Below, one piece after another: positions 20,295-29,523 of a stretch of DNA of 42,637 nucleotides. Made by a program: the position numbers and the translations under genes. Origin of the DNA: Mastigamoeba balamuthi (taxonomy: Eukaryota; Evosea; Mastigamoebida; Mastigamoebidae); contig CACRSC010000083.1 of assembly GCA_902651635.1 (NCBI GenBank), positions 55,986 through 98,622 on the forward strand, written 5' to 3'. Below the pieces are notes generated by a model. It saw only the letters and a program-made list of their open reading frames with translations. It searched no databases and was not told the origin of the DNA. Position 1 is the first letter of the stretch, and each line of letters begins with the position of its first letter.

Positions 20295-21906
20295 ATGCAG
20301 TCCTCGGGCCCCGCGCCGCCCTCGGGCCTCGCGGCCTCGTCGCTGGCACGTGGGGGGGAGGGGGGGGGGGCGATGCGACAGGACAGGACTGACCCCAGGG
20401 GCGGGGGGGCGGGGGGGCAGATGACGCTGGCGCTGAGCGACCTGCAGGTGGGGCAGGTGCTGGGGGCGGGCAGCGCGGGCATTGTGAAGAAGGCGGTGCA
20501 CAAGCCCTCGGGGACGACGCTCGCGCTCAAGGTCGTCAAGCTGGCGCTCGACGTCGAGGAGAGCGCGCGCAGGCAGATCCTCATCGAGCTGCAGACGCTG
20601 CACAAGCTGGCCTGCCCGCAGGTCGTCCAGTTCTACGACGCCTTCCTCGCCGACGGCTGCATCCACATCGCCCTCGAGGTCCTCCCCTCCTCCTCCTCCT
20701 CCTCCTCCTCCACTTCCACTTCCACCTCCACTTCCTCCTTCTCTTCCTCTTCCTCCTCTCCTGCGGCTGAGGCGCTGGCTGGGCAGTTCATGGACGCGGG
20801 GTCGCTGAGGGACGCCATCAAGGCGGGGCCCATCGCCGAGCCCGTGCTGGGCCGCATCGCGTGGCAGGTGCTGCAGGGGCTCTCGCACATACACCACAAG
20901 ATGCACGTCGTGCACCGCGGTGAGCGAGCCCTCCCACCCCCTCTCCTGCGCCTGTCACCGCTCTGCCCTCTCTCGCCGTCGCTCTCGACGCTCACCTGCG
21001 GTGGCCGCGAATTGGCGTCCGCGATGTCCTCTCCTCCTCCCCTCCCCCCCTCTCTATCGGGACGGCTGTCGCTTTCCTCCGCCGCCGCGGCGAGCGCAGA
21101 CATCAAGCCGTCGAACCTGCTCGTGAACCTCAAGGGCGAGGTCAAGATCGTGCGTGTCCGCCGGTGGGGTTGCCTCGGGGTGGTGTTTTTCCGGTCATTT
21201 TCCGACGGGCTCTGCGGGGATCGTGTGTGGGGGGGTTGGGGTGTGCGGTGCTCGTCGCAGGCCGACTTTGGAGTGTCCGGTCAGAAGGACCACACGTTCT
21301 CCACGTGCCACTCGATGGTGGGCTCCGTTACCTACATGTCGGTGCGTGCCGAGCCCCCCCTCCTCCCCTTGTCGCGGCGTAGTGCGTGCCACGCCTGACC
21401 GCGGGGGGTCGCCCGAAGCCTGAGCGCATCGAGGCCAAGCCGTACAAGATCGACAGCGACATATGGAGCTTCGGGATGGTCATCCTCGAGTGCGCCATGG
21501 GGCGCTACCCCTACTCGGGCCGCCCCCGCTCGGCCCTGCGCTCCGGAGGCCCCAGGCCCTCGGGCTCCCGCCCCGGAACTCCGCTTGCCAACTCGGGTCC
21601 GTCGGACTCGCACCGATCGTGTGGGCCACTGACAAGTCCGCTGCCTGTGCTGCAGAGAACATGACGCTGATGGAGCTGCTGGGGAGGATCGTCGGCGAGC
21701 CCCCGCCGCAGCTGATGGGCGGCGGGTACTCGGAGGCGCTGTGCGCGTTTGTGGCGCTGTGCCTGCAGAAGAACCCCGCGGACCGCCCGTCGTCGAACCA
21801 GCTGCTGGCGCACAAGTGGATCGACGCGGCCACGGCCAAGGAGGCGGACATGGCGGCGTGGGCGAGGTCCATCAAGATCAAGAAGGAGGAGGAGTTCGAC
21901 TTCTAG
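20295..21906 (+). CDS. MAP kinase kinase (MEK/MKK family)
   Basis: Six exons: 20295-20678, 20787-20919, 21100-21149, 21261-21341, 21419-21596, 21656-21906 (358 aa). Kinase motifs in order: glycine loop '[10 protein letters not shown]', catalytic Lys79 in 'LALKVV', '[14 protein letters not shown]', DFG with Asp191 in 'ADFGVSGQ', and '[12 protein letters not shown]', the MAPKK signature. The activation loop contains Thr/Ser residues spaced S/T-x5-S/T, like plant and Dictyostelium MKKs. A Pro/Arg/Ser-rich insert precedes '[13 protein letters not shown]', similar in place to the MEK1 proline-rich insert. It should phosphorylate a MAP kinase on Thr and Tyr in the cytoplasm. The 108-nt first intron is stop-free and in frame; if retained it would add a poly-Ser stretch between 'IALE' and 'FMDAGSL', which breaks the conserved alignment. 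Which MAPK it activates is unknown. Confidence 0.9.
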
Positions 21907-23545
21907 GGAGAGAGCTTGGGGAACGACAGAGATGCACGAACAGCTGAACAGCACTCCCCCTTCCCCCCGCATCTGCTTGCACATCACCACCACCACACCC
22001 ACGCACGCACCGCACGCCCACCCAGCACCCATACAGGTGTACATCAGCCGTCGAACTTTCATTGCCTTGGGTCGGTCCTCCTCAGCAGCACACAAGCACG
22101 GAGCACGTGGTCGAACATGTTGTTTGTCGCAGAAACACCGCGGGTGGGTCGGCATACGGCGAACGCTGGCTGCTGGCGTGGTAGGGCAGGTCTCATTGGG
22201 TAGTCATGTAGTCATGTGGAAGACTCGATGGAAGCGGTGGTCATCCAGGAGAGAGACAGCCTCCGTGCGTGAGATGAAGGACAGTCGGCACTGCGTAAGC
22301 GCGGTGTGTTTCTGACGTCACTGGCATTACCAGTAAATGCGGCGGTTGGTGACACTAGAAGTGCGTGTTTCGCGTGTCGAAAACCGGCATGGTGCGTGCG
22401 GATGAGCTGTCGCTTCGCGCTGAGGGGGAGGAGCGAGGCCTGGGCTGCTCGGGAAGAGTGGGAGAGATCGCGCATGTCACTGCCCGTACGGCCGGATCTG
22501 CTGGGCGCGGGTGGGGGGGCACGGGACGTGTGCGGACGAGGACAGCGGTCGATTGACGGGGGAGCACAGCGGGGAGGAGAGAGAACCACCGCTCGAGCCG
22601 CTCTGCCCGATGCGAGCAGCGACCGTGGGCTATGGTGAGGGGGCAGTCGAGGTGCAGCGCGTGTTGCACAGATTCCCCCCTCCCGTGTATTCCACCCGCT
22701 GTGCATTGTACGGCGTGCGGCGCCCAAGACGGCTGGGCTGGGGGGGGAGAGAGACACAGTGTCGGTGACTTGCGGGTATGCTGCGGTCGCCGTCGCCCTG
22801 CAGGCGCCCACGCTAGAGCTACTCCGCCGCGACAGGGGGTGCTACGCGAGCTTGCTGCGCCTGTCTGCTCGCCAGTGTCACCGGGGGAGGGGCAGTGCTG
22901 CGCCGGTGTAGATGACAGCGGCGAAAGCTGACGGCGAGATTGCATCGCCGCGCGTAGGCGCCCGCGGCGGCCGCGGCGTTGGCAGCGCGCGGCCGGTGCT
23001 CAGATGCGCAGAAGCAAGGCGGGGAACGGGGAGTACGGGGGGCACTGTCAGCCAAAGTGCACTCTGCCTGTTGGTTGCGCCAGGGAAGCGGCCGCTGAGA
23101 GGCCGTATCCGAAGCACTGCGCGAGCAGCACGAGCTCCAGAAAGACAAGCGCGGGGGCCCTGGTGGTGGGCGAGCGCTGTGGGATAGCGCGGGATGATGG
23201 GGGGCAACAGGCGGCAGCGCCCAAGCCGGCCGCCCTTTTGTCTGCGCGGTCGCTGGCCAGCCACTGGGACAAAATCACCCGCGGCGGGCAACGCGGCGCA
23301 AACGGCGCAAACGCGGCCGGCAGCTCGGGCGCCGCCGCTGTTGTTGCGCGCGCGCGTACGGCAAATCTCCCGTGCACGAATCGGCCTATTATTTGCCCGA
23401 TGGCCCGCCCAAACGCCGCGGTGATCGCATCGATGACGTAAATCTGACGGCATCGCGGATTTTCAGCCCCCGGCTTTTCACCCCTCTCGACGGGCAGTCC
23501 CTCTTCTCTTGGTTCAAGCACAGGTCCACCTCGAACCAGCCCAAG
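21907..23545. other. Long intergenic region upstream of eEF2
   Basis: 1.6 kb with no frame of coding character. A TGACGTAA word (about 23435) and a CT-rich stretch lie in the last 120 bp before the eEF2 ATG and may belong to its promoter, as expected for a highly expressed gene. No RNA gene or repeat seen. Confidence 0.4.
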
Positions 23546-26516
23546 ATGGTGCGCCTCCCGCGCGACCCCCCTCCAGCGCCCCCATCCACACGCCCCCCGA
23601 TTTCCCTGGCCTTCGCCGGGACTCGAACCCTCGCGCCGCTCTCCCCCTCCGTCTGCCCCGGTCTTTTTTGTTTGCGCTCCGGGGCTCTTTTACGTGCAAT
23701 TTCCCCCCTTTTCCGACGGCGGACGCCGCGCGCCGCACTTGCGCCCCGCGCGCGGGTGGCGGGCGCGGCAGGGGACCCTGGGCCGAGGGTCGCCGCGGGG
23801 TTTCCGGGCCGTCTGTTTGCTCCGCGTCGGCTCTTGATGACTTTTTGCGCAACGCAACGGACTGGGAGACGTATTTTGACCCCCTTTTGCGATGACGCCA
23901 ATAGGTGAACTTCAGCGTCGAGCAGCTGCGGTCTATGATGGACCTCAAGTCCAACATCCGCAACATGTCGGTCATTGCCCACGTCGACCACGGTGCGCCG
24001 CCCACGCCCCCCTCCCCACTGCGACGCCCTCGTCGGCAGCGTCGGCCGGATGAGTTTCTTACTTTTGCGGGTGACGTGGCGCAGGCAAGACCACCATGAC
24101 CGACTCGCTGGTCTGCAAGGCCGGCATCATCGCGTCGGCCAAGGCCGGCACGGCGTGCTACACCCAGACTCGTGCTGACGAGCAGGAGCGTGGCATCACG
24201 ATCAAGTCGACGGCCATCTCGCTGTACTACGAGCTCAACGAGGAGGACGAGGTCCCCCCGGGCACGCAGGGCAAGGCGTTCCTCATCAACCTGATCGACT
24301 CGCCCGGGCACGTCGACTTCAGCTCTGAGGTGACTGCCGCGCTGCGTGTGACCGACGGCGCGCTGGTCGTCGTCGACTGCGTCGAGGGTGTCTGCGTGCA
24401 GACCGAGACTGTGCTGCGCCAGGCCCTGGGCGAGCGCATCAAGCCGTGCCTGGTCGTCAACAAGGTCGACCGCATGCTGCTGGAGCTCCAGAACGACCCC
24501 GAGGACATGTACCAGTCGTTCAGCCGCGCCATCGAGTCGGTCAACGTCGTCATCGCGACGTACCGCGACGACAAGATGGGCGACGTGCAGGTCGACCCGA
24601 CCAAGGGCACCGTCGCGTTCGGCTCGGGCCTGCACCAGTGGGCGTTCACGCTGAACAAGTTCGCGCGCATGTACGCGCAGAAGTTCGGCGTCGACCAGTC
24701 GAAGATGATGGAGCGCCTCTGGGGCGACAACTACTTCGACGCCAAGGGCAAGAAGTGGAAGAAGAGCCAGACGGCCGACGACGGGTCGAACCTGCAGCGC
24801 GCCTTCTGCCAGTTCATCCTCGACCCCATCGTCAAGATGGCCCGCGCCATCATGGGCGACGACAAGCCCGTCATCGAGAAGATGCTGACCGCGCTCAACA
24901 TCCAGCTCAAGTCGGAGGAGAAGGACCTGCTCCAGAAGAACCTGCTCAAGGCCGTCATGCGCAAGTGGCTCCCCGCCGCCGACTGCCTGCTGGCCATGAT
25001 GGTGCTGCACCTCCCGTGCCCCACGACTGCCCAGAAGTACCGTTGCGAGACGCTGTACACTGGCCCCCAGGACGACGCCTACGCGACGGCCTTCCGTGAC
25101 TGCGACCCCAAGGGCCCCCTCATCATGTACGTCAGCAAGATGGTGCCGACCAGCGACCGCGGGCGCTTCTACGCCTTCGGCCGTGTCTTCTCGGGCACGA
25201 TCCGCACCGGCATGCAGGTCCGCATCATGGGCGCCAACTTCACCATGGGCAAGAAGGAGGACCTCTTCATCAAGACGATCCAGCGCACCGTCCTCATGAT
25301 GGGGCGCACCACCGAGCCCGTCGAGGACTGCCCCTCGGGCAACGTCATCGGTCTGGTCGGTGTTGACCAGTTCCTCGTCAAGTCGGGCACCATCACCGAC
25401 GCCGAGGAGGCGTGGCCGATCAAGGACATGAAGTTCTCGGTCAGCCCTGTCGTCCGTGTGGCCGTCGAGCCCAAGAACCCCGCCGACCTGCCCAAGCTGG
25501 TCGAGGGTCTCAAGCGCCTCGCCAAGTCGGACCCTCTGTGCCAGTGCTACATCGAGGAGTCTGGCGAGCACATCGTCGCCGGCGCCGGCGAGCTGCACCT
25601 CGAGATCTGCCTCAAGGATCTCCGCGACGAGTACTGCACCGCCGAGCTCAAGACCTCGGACCCTGTTGTGTCGTTCCGCGAGACTGTCAGCGCGCTCTCG
25701 ACCGAGATGTGCCTCAGCAAGTCGCCCAACAAGCACAACCGTCTGTTCATGAAGGCCGAGCCCCTCGCCGAGGGCCTGCCCGACGACATCGAGAGCACCA
25801 CCTTCGACATCAAGCAGGACCCCAAGCTCCGCGCCCGCGAGCTCGCCGACAAGTACGGCTGGGACGTCGGGGATGCCCGTAAGATCTGGTGCTTCGGCCC
25901 CGACACCAAGGGCGCCAACTGCCTGGTCGACATGACCAAGGCCGTCCAGTACCTGCTCGAGATCAAGGACCACTGCGTCTCTGCGTTCCAGTGGGCCACC
26001 AAGGAGGGCACGCTGTGCGACGAGAACGTCCGCGGTGTCCGCTACAACCTGTACGACGTCGCGCTGCACGCCGACGCCGTCCACCGTGGTGGCGGTCAGA
26101 TCATCCCCACGGCGCGCCGCTGCTACTGCGCCTGCCTGCTGACGGCCGAGCCCCGCCTGCTCGAGCCTGTCTACCTCGTCGACATCCAGTGCCCCGAGAC
26201 TGTCATCGGCGGCATCTACTCGGTCCTCAACAGGCGTCGTGGCACGATCGTCGCCGAGGAGCCCCGCCCCGGGACCCCTCTGTGCAACATCCGCGCGTAC
26301 CTCCCTGTGCTCGAGTCGTTCGGCTTCACGGCCGACCTCCGCGCCAACACGGCCGGCCAGGCGTTCCCCCAGTGCGTCTTCGACCACTGGCAGCCCGTCC
26401 CCGGCGATCCCCTCGACGGCAGCTCGAAGGCCGGCCAGGTCGTCCTCTCGGTCCGTAAGAGGAAGGGTCTGAAGGAGGGCATCCCCAGCCTCGACAACTT
26501 CGTCGACAAGCTCTAA
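23546..26516 (+). CDS. EEF2: Translation elongation factor 2
   Basis: Exons 23546-23548 (the ATG only), 23905-23992 and 24085-26516 (840 aa, normal for eEF2); introns 356 and 92 nt. It begins [14 protein letters not shown]. The GTPase has 'AHVDHGKTT', '[15 protein letters not shown]', '[13 protein letters not shown]' and 'NKVDR'; domain IV has '[20 protein letters not shown]' with the diphthamide target His697; the C-terminus is '[20 protein letters not shown]'. It catalyses GTP-driven ribosomal translocation in the cytosol. The Thr region of the eEF2-kinase site is altered ('CYTQTRADE'). Third codon positions are almost all G or C, more so than in neighbours, as expected for high expression. 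The intron acceptors are fixed by the conserved protein. Confidence 0.98.
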
Positions 26517-27048
26517 ACGTGCTTCCAGCCACAAGCTACCTCCACGCGCACAGTTTTCGGGCCACGCTTTGTTCCAGTGCCCCGTTGTGAACTTGGGGTC
26601 TTCTCGGTGGTATTCTTTAAAAAAGCCAAACACGAGGATTTCCGACTCGCAAACCTTGTCTGCCTTATGCTCTCAATCTCATTTTGTTCGCTGTTGCTTT
26701 GTGGGCTCTCATATACGTACTCCTCACTCGGTTCATGCGGGTTTCGCCATGCCCTGGCTCTTCTTTCGGTGCTGGCCTTTTGATCTAAGGTGCCACCTGG
26801 GAACTGACAGTTGTCTGCTCGGGCCGTGCTGGGGGCGGGCGCAGCGCTGTTCACCGGGACAATTGGTTGCTATTCGGACCCAGTAGGGCACGAGGGACAA
26901 GTAGTAAGGAACGCCACGGCGAATCAGCAGGGGCATGAGCGCGAGTTGTCACTGGGGCCAGTTGCACAGCACGTACAACAAATACAAATCGGTTATGCGG
27001 CTCTGGCCACCCGGCTGAGCCTCTCAGCGGTCCACCGAGAAGGTGCGC
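26517..27048. other. Convergent intergenic region after eEF2
   Basis: About 530 bp between the stops of eEF2 and the minus-strand 188-aa gene. It holds both 3' ends. No further gene, hairpin or repeat recognised. Confidence 0.45.
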
Positions 27049-27615
27049 TCAGTTGTCGTCGATCTTGAACTCGTGCTGGCGCAGGTCCCAGCGGTCGATC
27101 ACGTGCTCGGTCTTGCCGGTGTTGGTGGAGCTGAACGTGAGGCCCCTGCGGCCCCTGGTCTTCTCGATGCTGAGCGCCAGCTGCCTGAGGCTCCTGTACA
27201 GCTCGACCCTCTGCGCCACCATGCACGCCACGCCCATCTTGTACAGGCGCACGGGCCAGCACGCCCACGCCTGCCCCTTGGCCGCCTCGGGTCTCTCGAC
27301 GGGCGCGCCCTTGTCCGCGTTCCACCCCCACGCCAGCGCCGCCAGCCGCACGCCGTAGTCGAACCGCCGCGTGTACTCGCCGTTGCGCCGCAGCTGCGCG
27401 GCGATCCACGGCGTGACCGTGTACTCGTCGCCGTAGGAGCTCAGCTCGTCGACGGGGAACGCCCACCAGTCAAAGTGCGAGTGGTGGAAGCTCCGCCAGT
27501 CGTGCCGCGCTGCCCAGTGCGAGAACGTCTCCACCTGCCGCGCGTGCTCGTCCAGGATCCGCGCCAGCCGCTTGCGCTCCTCCTCCGTCCCGCCCTCGTC
27601 TGCCGCGCCGCTCAT
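27049..27615 (-). CDS. Uncharacterised 188-aa protein with an HFDWWAFP motif
   Basis: A single uninterrupted frame from the ATG at 27615. The product is rich in aromatic residues and His: 'SFHHSHFDWWAFPVDE', then 'RRFDYGVRLAALAWGWNAD' and 'AWACWPVRLYKMGVACM'. This density of Trp, Phe and His with charged linkers is unlike the chance frames nearby, so I regard it as a real, soluble, probably globular protein. There is no signal peptide or membrane segment. I cannot name the family, although the motif style reminds me of conserved hypothetical proteins. The start could also be slightly upstream, but no ATG precedes it in frame nearby. It is divergent from the next gene, 128 bp between starts. 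Confidence 0.6.
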   Translation of the reverse strand: MSGAADEGGTEEERKRLARILDEHARQVETFSHWAARHDWRSFHHSHFDWWAFPVDELSSYGDEYTVTPWIAAQLRRNGEYTRRFDYGVRLAALAWGWNADKGAPVERPEAAKGQAWACWPVRLYKMGVACMVAQRVELYRSLRQLALSIEKTRGRRGLTFSSTNTGKTEHVIDRWDLRQHEFKIDDN

Positions 27616-27743
27616 GCGTTTCTCGCCACCGGCCGTTTCGCGGGTTGCAAACAACGGAAAAAAGAGAAAAAAAAGCGCAAAAATCTCTGGGCGGGGCTGG
27701 CAAAAAAAGAAATAAAAAGCAGAAGCACAGCGTGCAAGACTCG

Positions 27744-28846
27744 ATGGGTTGCTGCGGATCGTGAGTGGCCTCGGCTCCTCTCAATCACCTGTTGGCGGAA
27801 CGGGTGCTGACGCGTCGGACCCCGCAGGAAACCCGAGGTGATAATCGCGGACCCCAAGGGCCCGGGGCCGCACCAGTTCCTCTGCAAGGCAGCGGCCAAG
27901 GCCCCCGGCTGCTACGAGGTCTTCAAGGACTGGGACGGTGCGCCACCCGCAGAGCTCTCTAACTCAGCACTCGTGTTCCGCACGCCAGAGGGCCAGCGCT
28001 GGCTGTTCGTGCGGGTCTCGGGCAGACTCGTGAGCCGCTTCTCTCCCCATACCGTCTCCCCCTCCCGCCACACTGACTTGGCCGCCCACACGTCGAGTTC
28101 GAGGAGTGCACGTTCACCCTGGAGAACTTCGTCAGGGACCAGAACCGCAGGGGCCAAGTGCTGTGCTTCGCCGCCGTCGGTGGTACGTCCGCCCAGACGG
28201 CTCTGGTCGTTTTCGCCGAAACGTGCTGACACGCCCCGGCAGAGACGGTGGTCAAGCAGTACCAGCAGGACCAGAGGGACAGCGACTCGAGCGGCGGGTA
28301 CTCGTCCGACGGTGGCGCGCCAGCAGCCAGCGCCTCCAGCTCCAAGTGGACGCTCAAGACCTCTGTGCGGCTCTGGAAGGACGCGCAGCAGCAGGCAGCG
28401 CTGGGCACCCTACACGTCAAGGCCAAGGGCCGCACGCCCGCTGCTGGCTCCGGCCGTGTCAAGCGCCTCATCTACACGGTACGTCCGCCCAGTCGCTCTC
28501 CGCCCCTCTGCGAGGCTGGGCTGACGTGCCCGAGTGCCCTCGGCCGCAGTGGGTGCCAGAAGAGGTCCCCGGGGGGTTCGGGGCGAGGAGGCCCGAGAGG
28601 TTCAAGGCTGCGGGGAGGCTGAGCAGGTCGGGCAAGGTCCACTGGGAGTCGTCGCTGTTCGAGGCCGAGCACGAGGGGTTCGCGGACCCTAGGGCCAGGA
28701 TCACCGTCATGAGGTGCCTCGACCCGTGCCTGGGGCTGCTGGCGGGCTTTGTGTGCTCCACCCAGTTCACTCCCGCGGCTATTGCTGAGCGTGCTGCTGG
28801 AAAGTCTCGGCGGAGATACTCGTACGTGAGAGATCAAGACTCTTAA
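27744..28846 (+). CDS. Orphan protein with N-myristoylation/palmitoylation signal MGCCGS
   Basis: Exons 27744-27760, 27828-28029, 28098-28182, 28243-28478 and 28550-28846 (278 aa), with introns of 67, 68, 60 and 71 nt and matching phases. The first exon encodes MGCCGS: Gly2 with Ser6 fits N-myristoyltransferase, and Cys3-Cys4 fit palmitoylation, so membrane attachment on the cytosolic side is likely. The body has beta-like alternation ('QRWLFVRVSGRL', 'CTFTLENFVRDQNRRG'), a Ser-rich loop, and ends with 'MRCLDPCLGLLAGFVCS', weakly reminiscent of the last helix of tubby/LURP-type folds. I do not assign a family. A possible 30-nt intron at 27938-27967 (GTGCGC...CTCTAACTCAG) would remove ten residues in frame. 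A tRNA gene starts 7 nt after the stop codon. Confidence 0.6.
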
Positions 28847-28853
28847 TGTGAAA

Positions 28854-28936
28854 CCGAGCATAGCTCAGTTGGTAGAGCGGAGGACTGTAGCAGTATAGAA
28901 ATCCTTAGGTCGGTGGTTCAAATCCGCCTGCTCGGA
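28854..28936 (+). tRNA. tRNA-Tyr (GUA) with a 10-nt intron
   Basis: The acceptor stem CCGAGCA (28854-28860) pairs with TGCTCGG (28929-28935), followed by the discriminator A. The D-arm/A box is TAGCTCAGTTGGTAGAGC, and the T-arm/B box contains GGTTCAAATCC. The anticodon loop reads CTGTA, anticodon GTA, decoding tyrosine. A 10-nt insertion (CAGTATAGAA, 28891-28900) sits one base 3' of the anticodon, the canonical position for tRNA introns; removing it gives a 73-nt tRNA. Transcription is by RNA polymerase III from the internal boxes. Confidence 0.95.
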
Positions 28937-28937
28937 C

Positions 28938-28941
28938 TTTT
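28938..28941 (+). terminator. Pol III oligo-T terminator of tRNA-Tyr
   Basis: TTTT begins two bases after the discriminator base; a longer T run follows at about 28951. Confidence 0.7.
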
Positions 28942-29523
28942 CCCTCCATTTTTTCTAAGCTCGCAAAACCCTAGTTTTTCTTGCCAACTGAAGCTCTCTG
29001 CTGGAGTATTCAGAATATGCAGAAGATGACCCTGTGCAGTGTTGCCCCGATCCATGCCAAATCCGTTTTTCGGAGGACTGCACCTGTGTACGCGTTCAGC
29101 ACCTTTTCTCTCAACCCGCAGAGGATGTTGTGCACCTCACCACGTCGGCTTTTACCTCCGATTCCACAATTTCGGGGCCTGAGGTCCAGCGCTGTCCACT
29201 CCCCCGCTGCACCCCAGGCGGCGCGGTTTGCGAGCTCGGCCCCCTGCTCACGGAGAGCGGAGCAGTGCAACTCCCAGGACAAAAATCTGATGCCACAAGC
29301 CTGTTTTGGGTCTATGGCGCGATAATCCGTGCATGTTTGCTGCAAGCCCTCCAACGCGAGTGCATCAAAGTTGCATGGCCCTGAATTCGGCACAGGCAGG
29401 AATACTGCGTGGTTGATCAACGAGGTGCACTGGTACCGTCATCACCTGCGGCTGTTGCCCCATTTTTGTTATTAGTCCCGTTTCACACAACACCGCCACA
29501 AAACAGTATCCCCTCAGGCACCC
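28942..29523. other. Intergenic region before the surface-protein gene
   Basis: About 580 bp. A plus-strand frame with ATG codons at about 29017 to 29325 and an opposite minus-strand frame both look open, but neither shows motifs or splice-linked partners. The last 100 bp should hold the promoter of the gene at 29524. Confidence 0.4.

Noticed and set aside
21506-21655. GC-AG intron directly after 'GRYPYS' in the MEK gene
   Set aside because: A normal GT donor at 21597 gives a 59-nt intron with matching phase, so a GC donor is not needed here.
23611-23640. tRNA B-box-like GGTTCGAGTCC on the minus strand in the eEF2 intron
   Set aside because: The T-stem pairs only partly and no acceptor stem, A box or anticodon arm surrounds it.
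23514-26633. Minus-strand open frame of about 1040 codons opposite eEF2
   Set aside because: It is the antisense shadow of eEF2, whose codons avoid the triplets that would give stops on the other strand. Its composition (Val/Asp/Gly/Leu/Arg repeats) carries no domain.
28981-29325. Plus-strand open frame after the tRNA
   Set aside because: It looks superficially like a mitochondrial presequence, but the rest has no conserved content and an equally open frame lies on the other strand.
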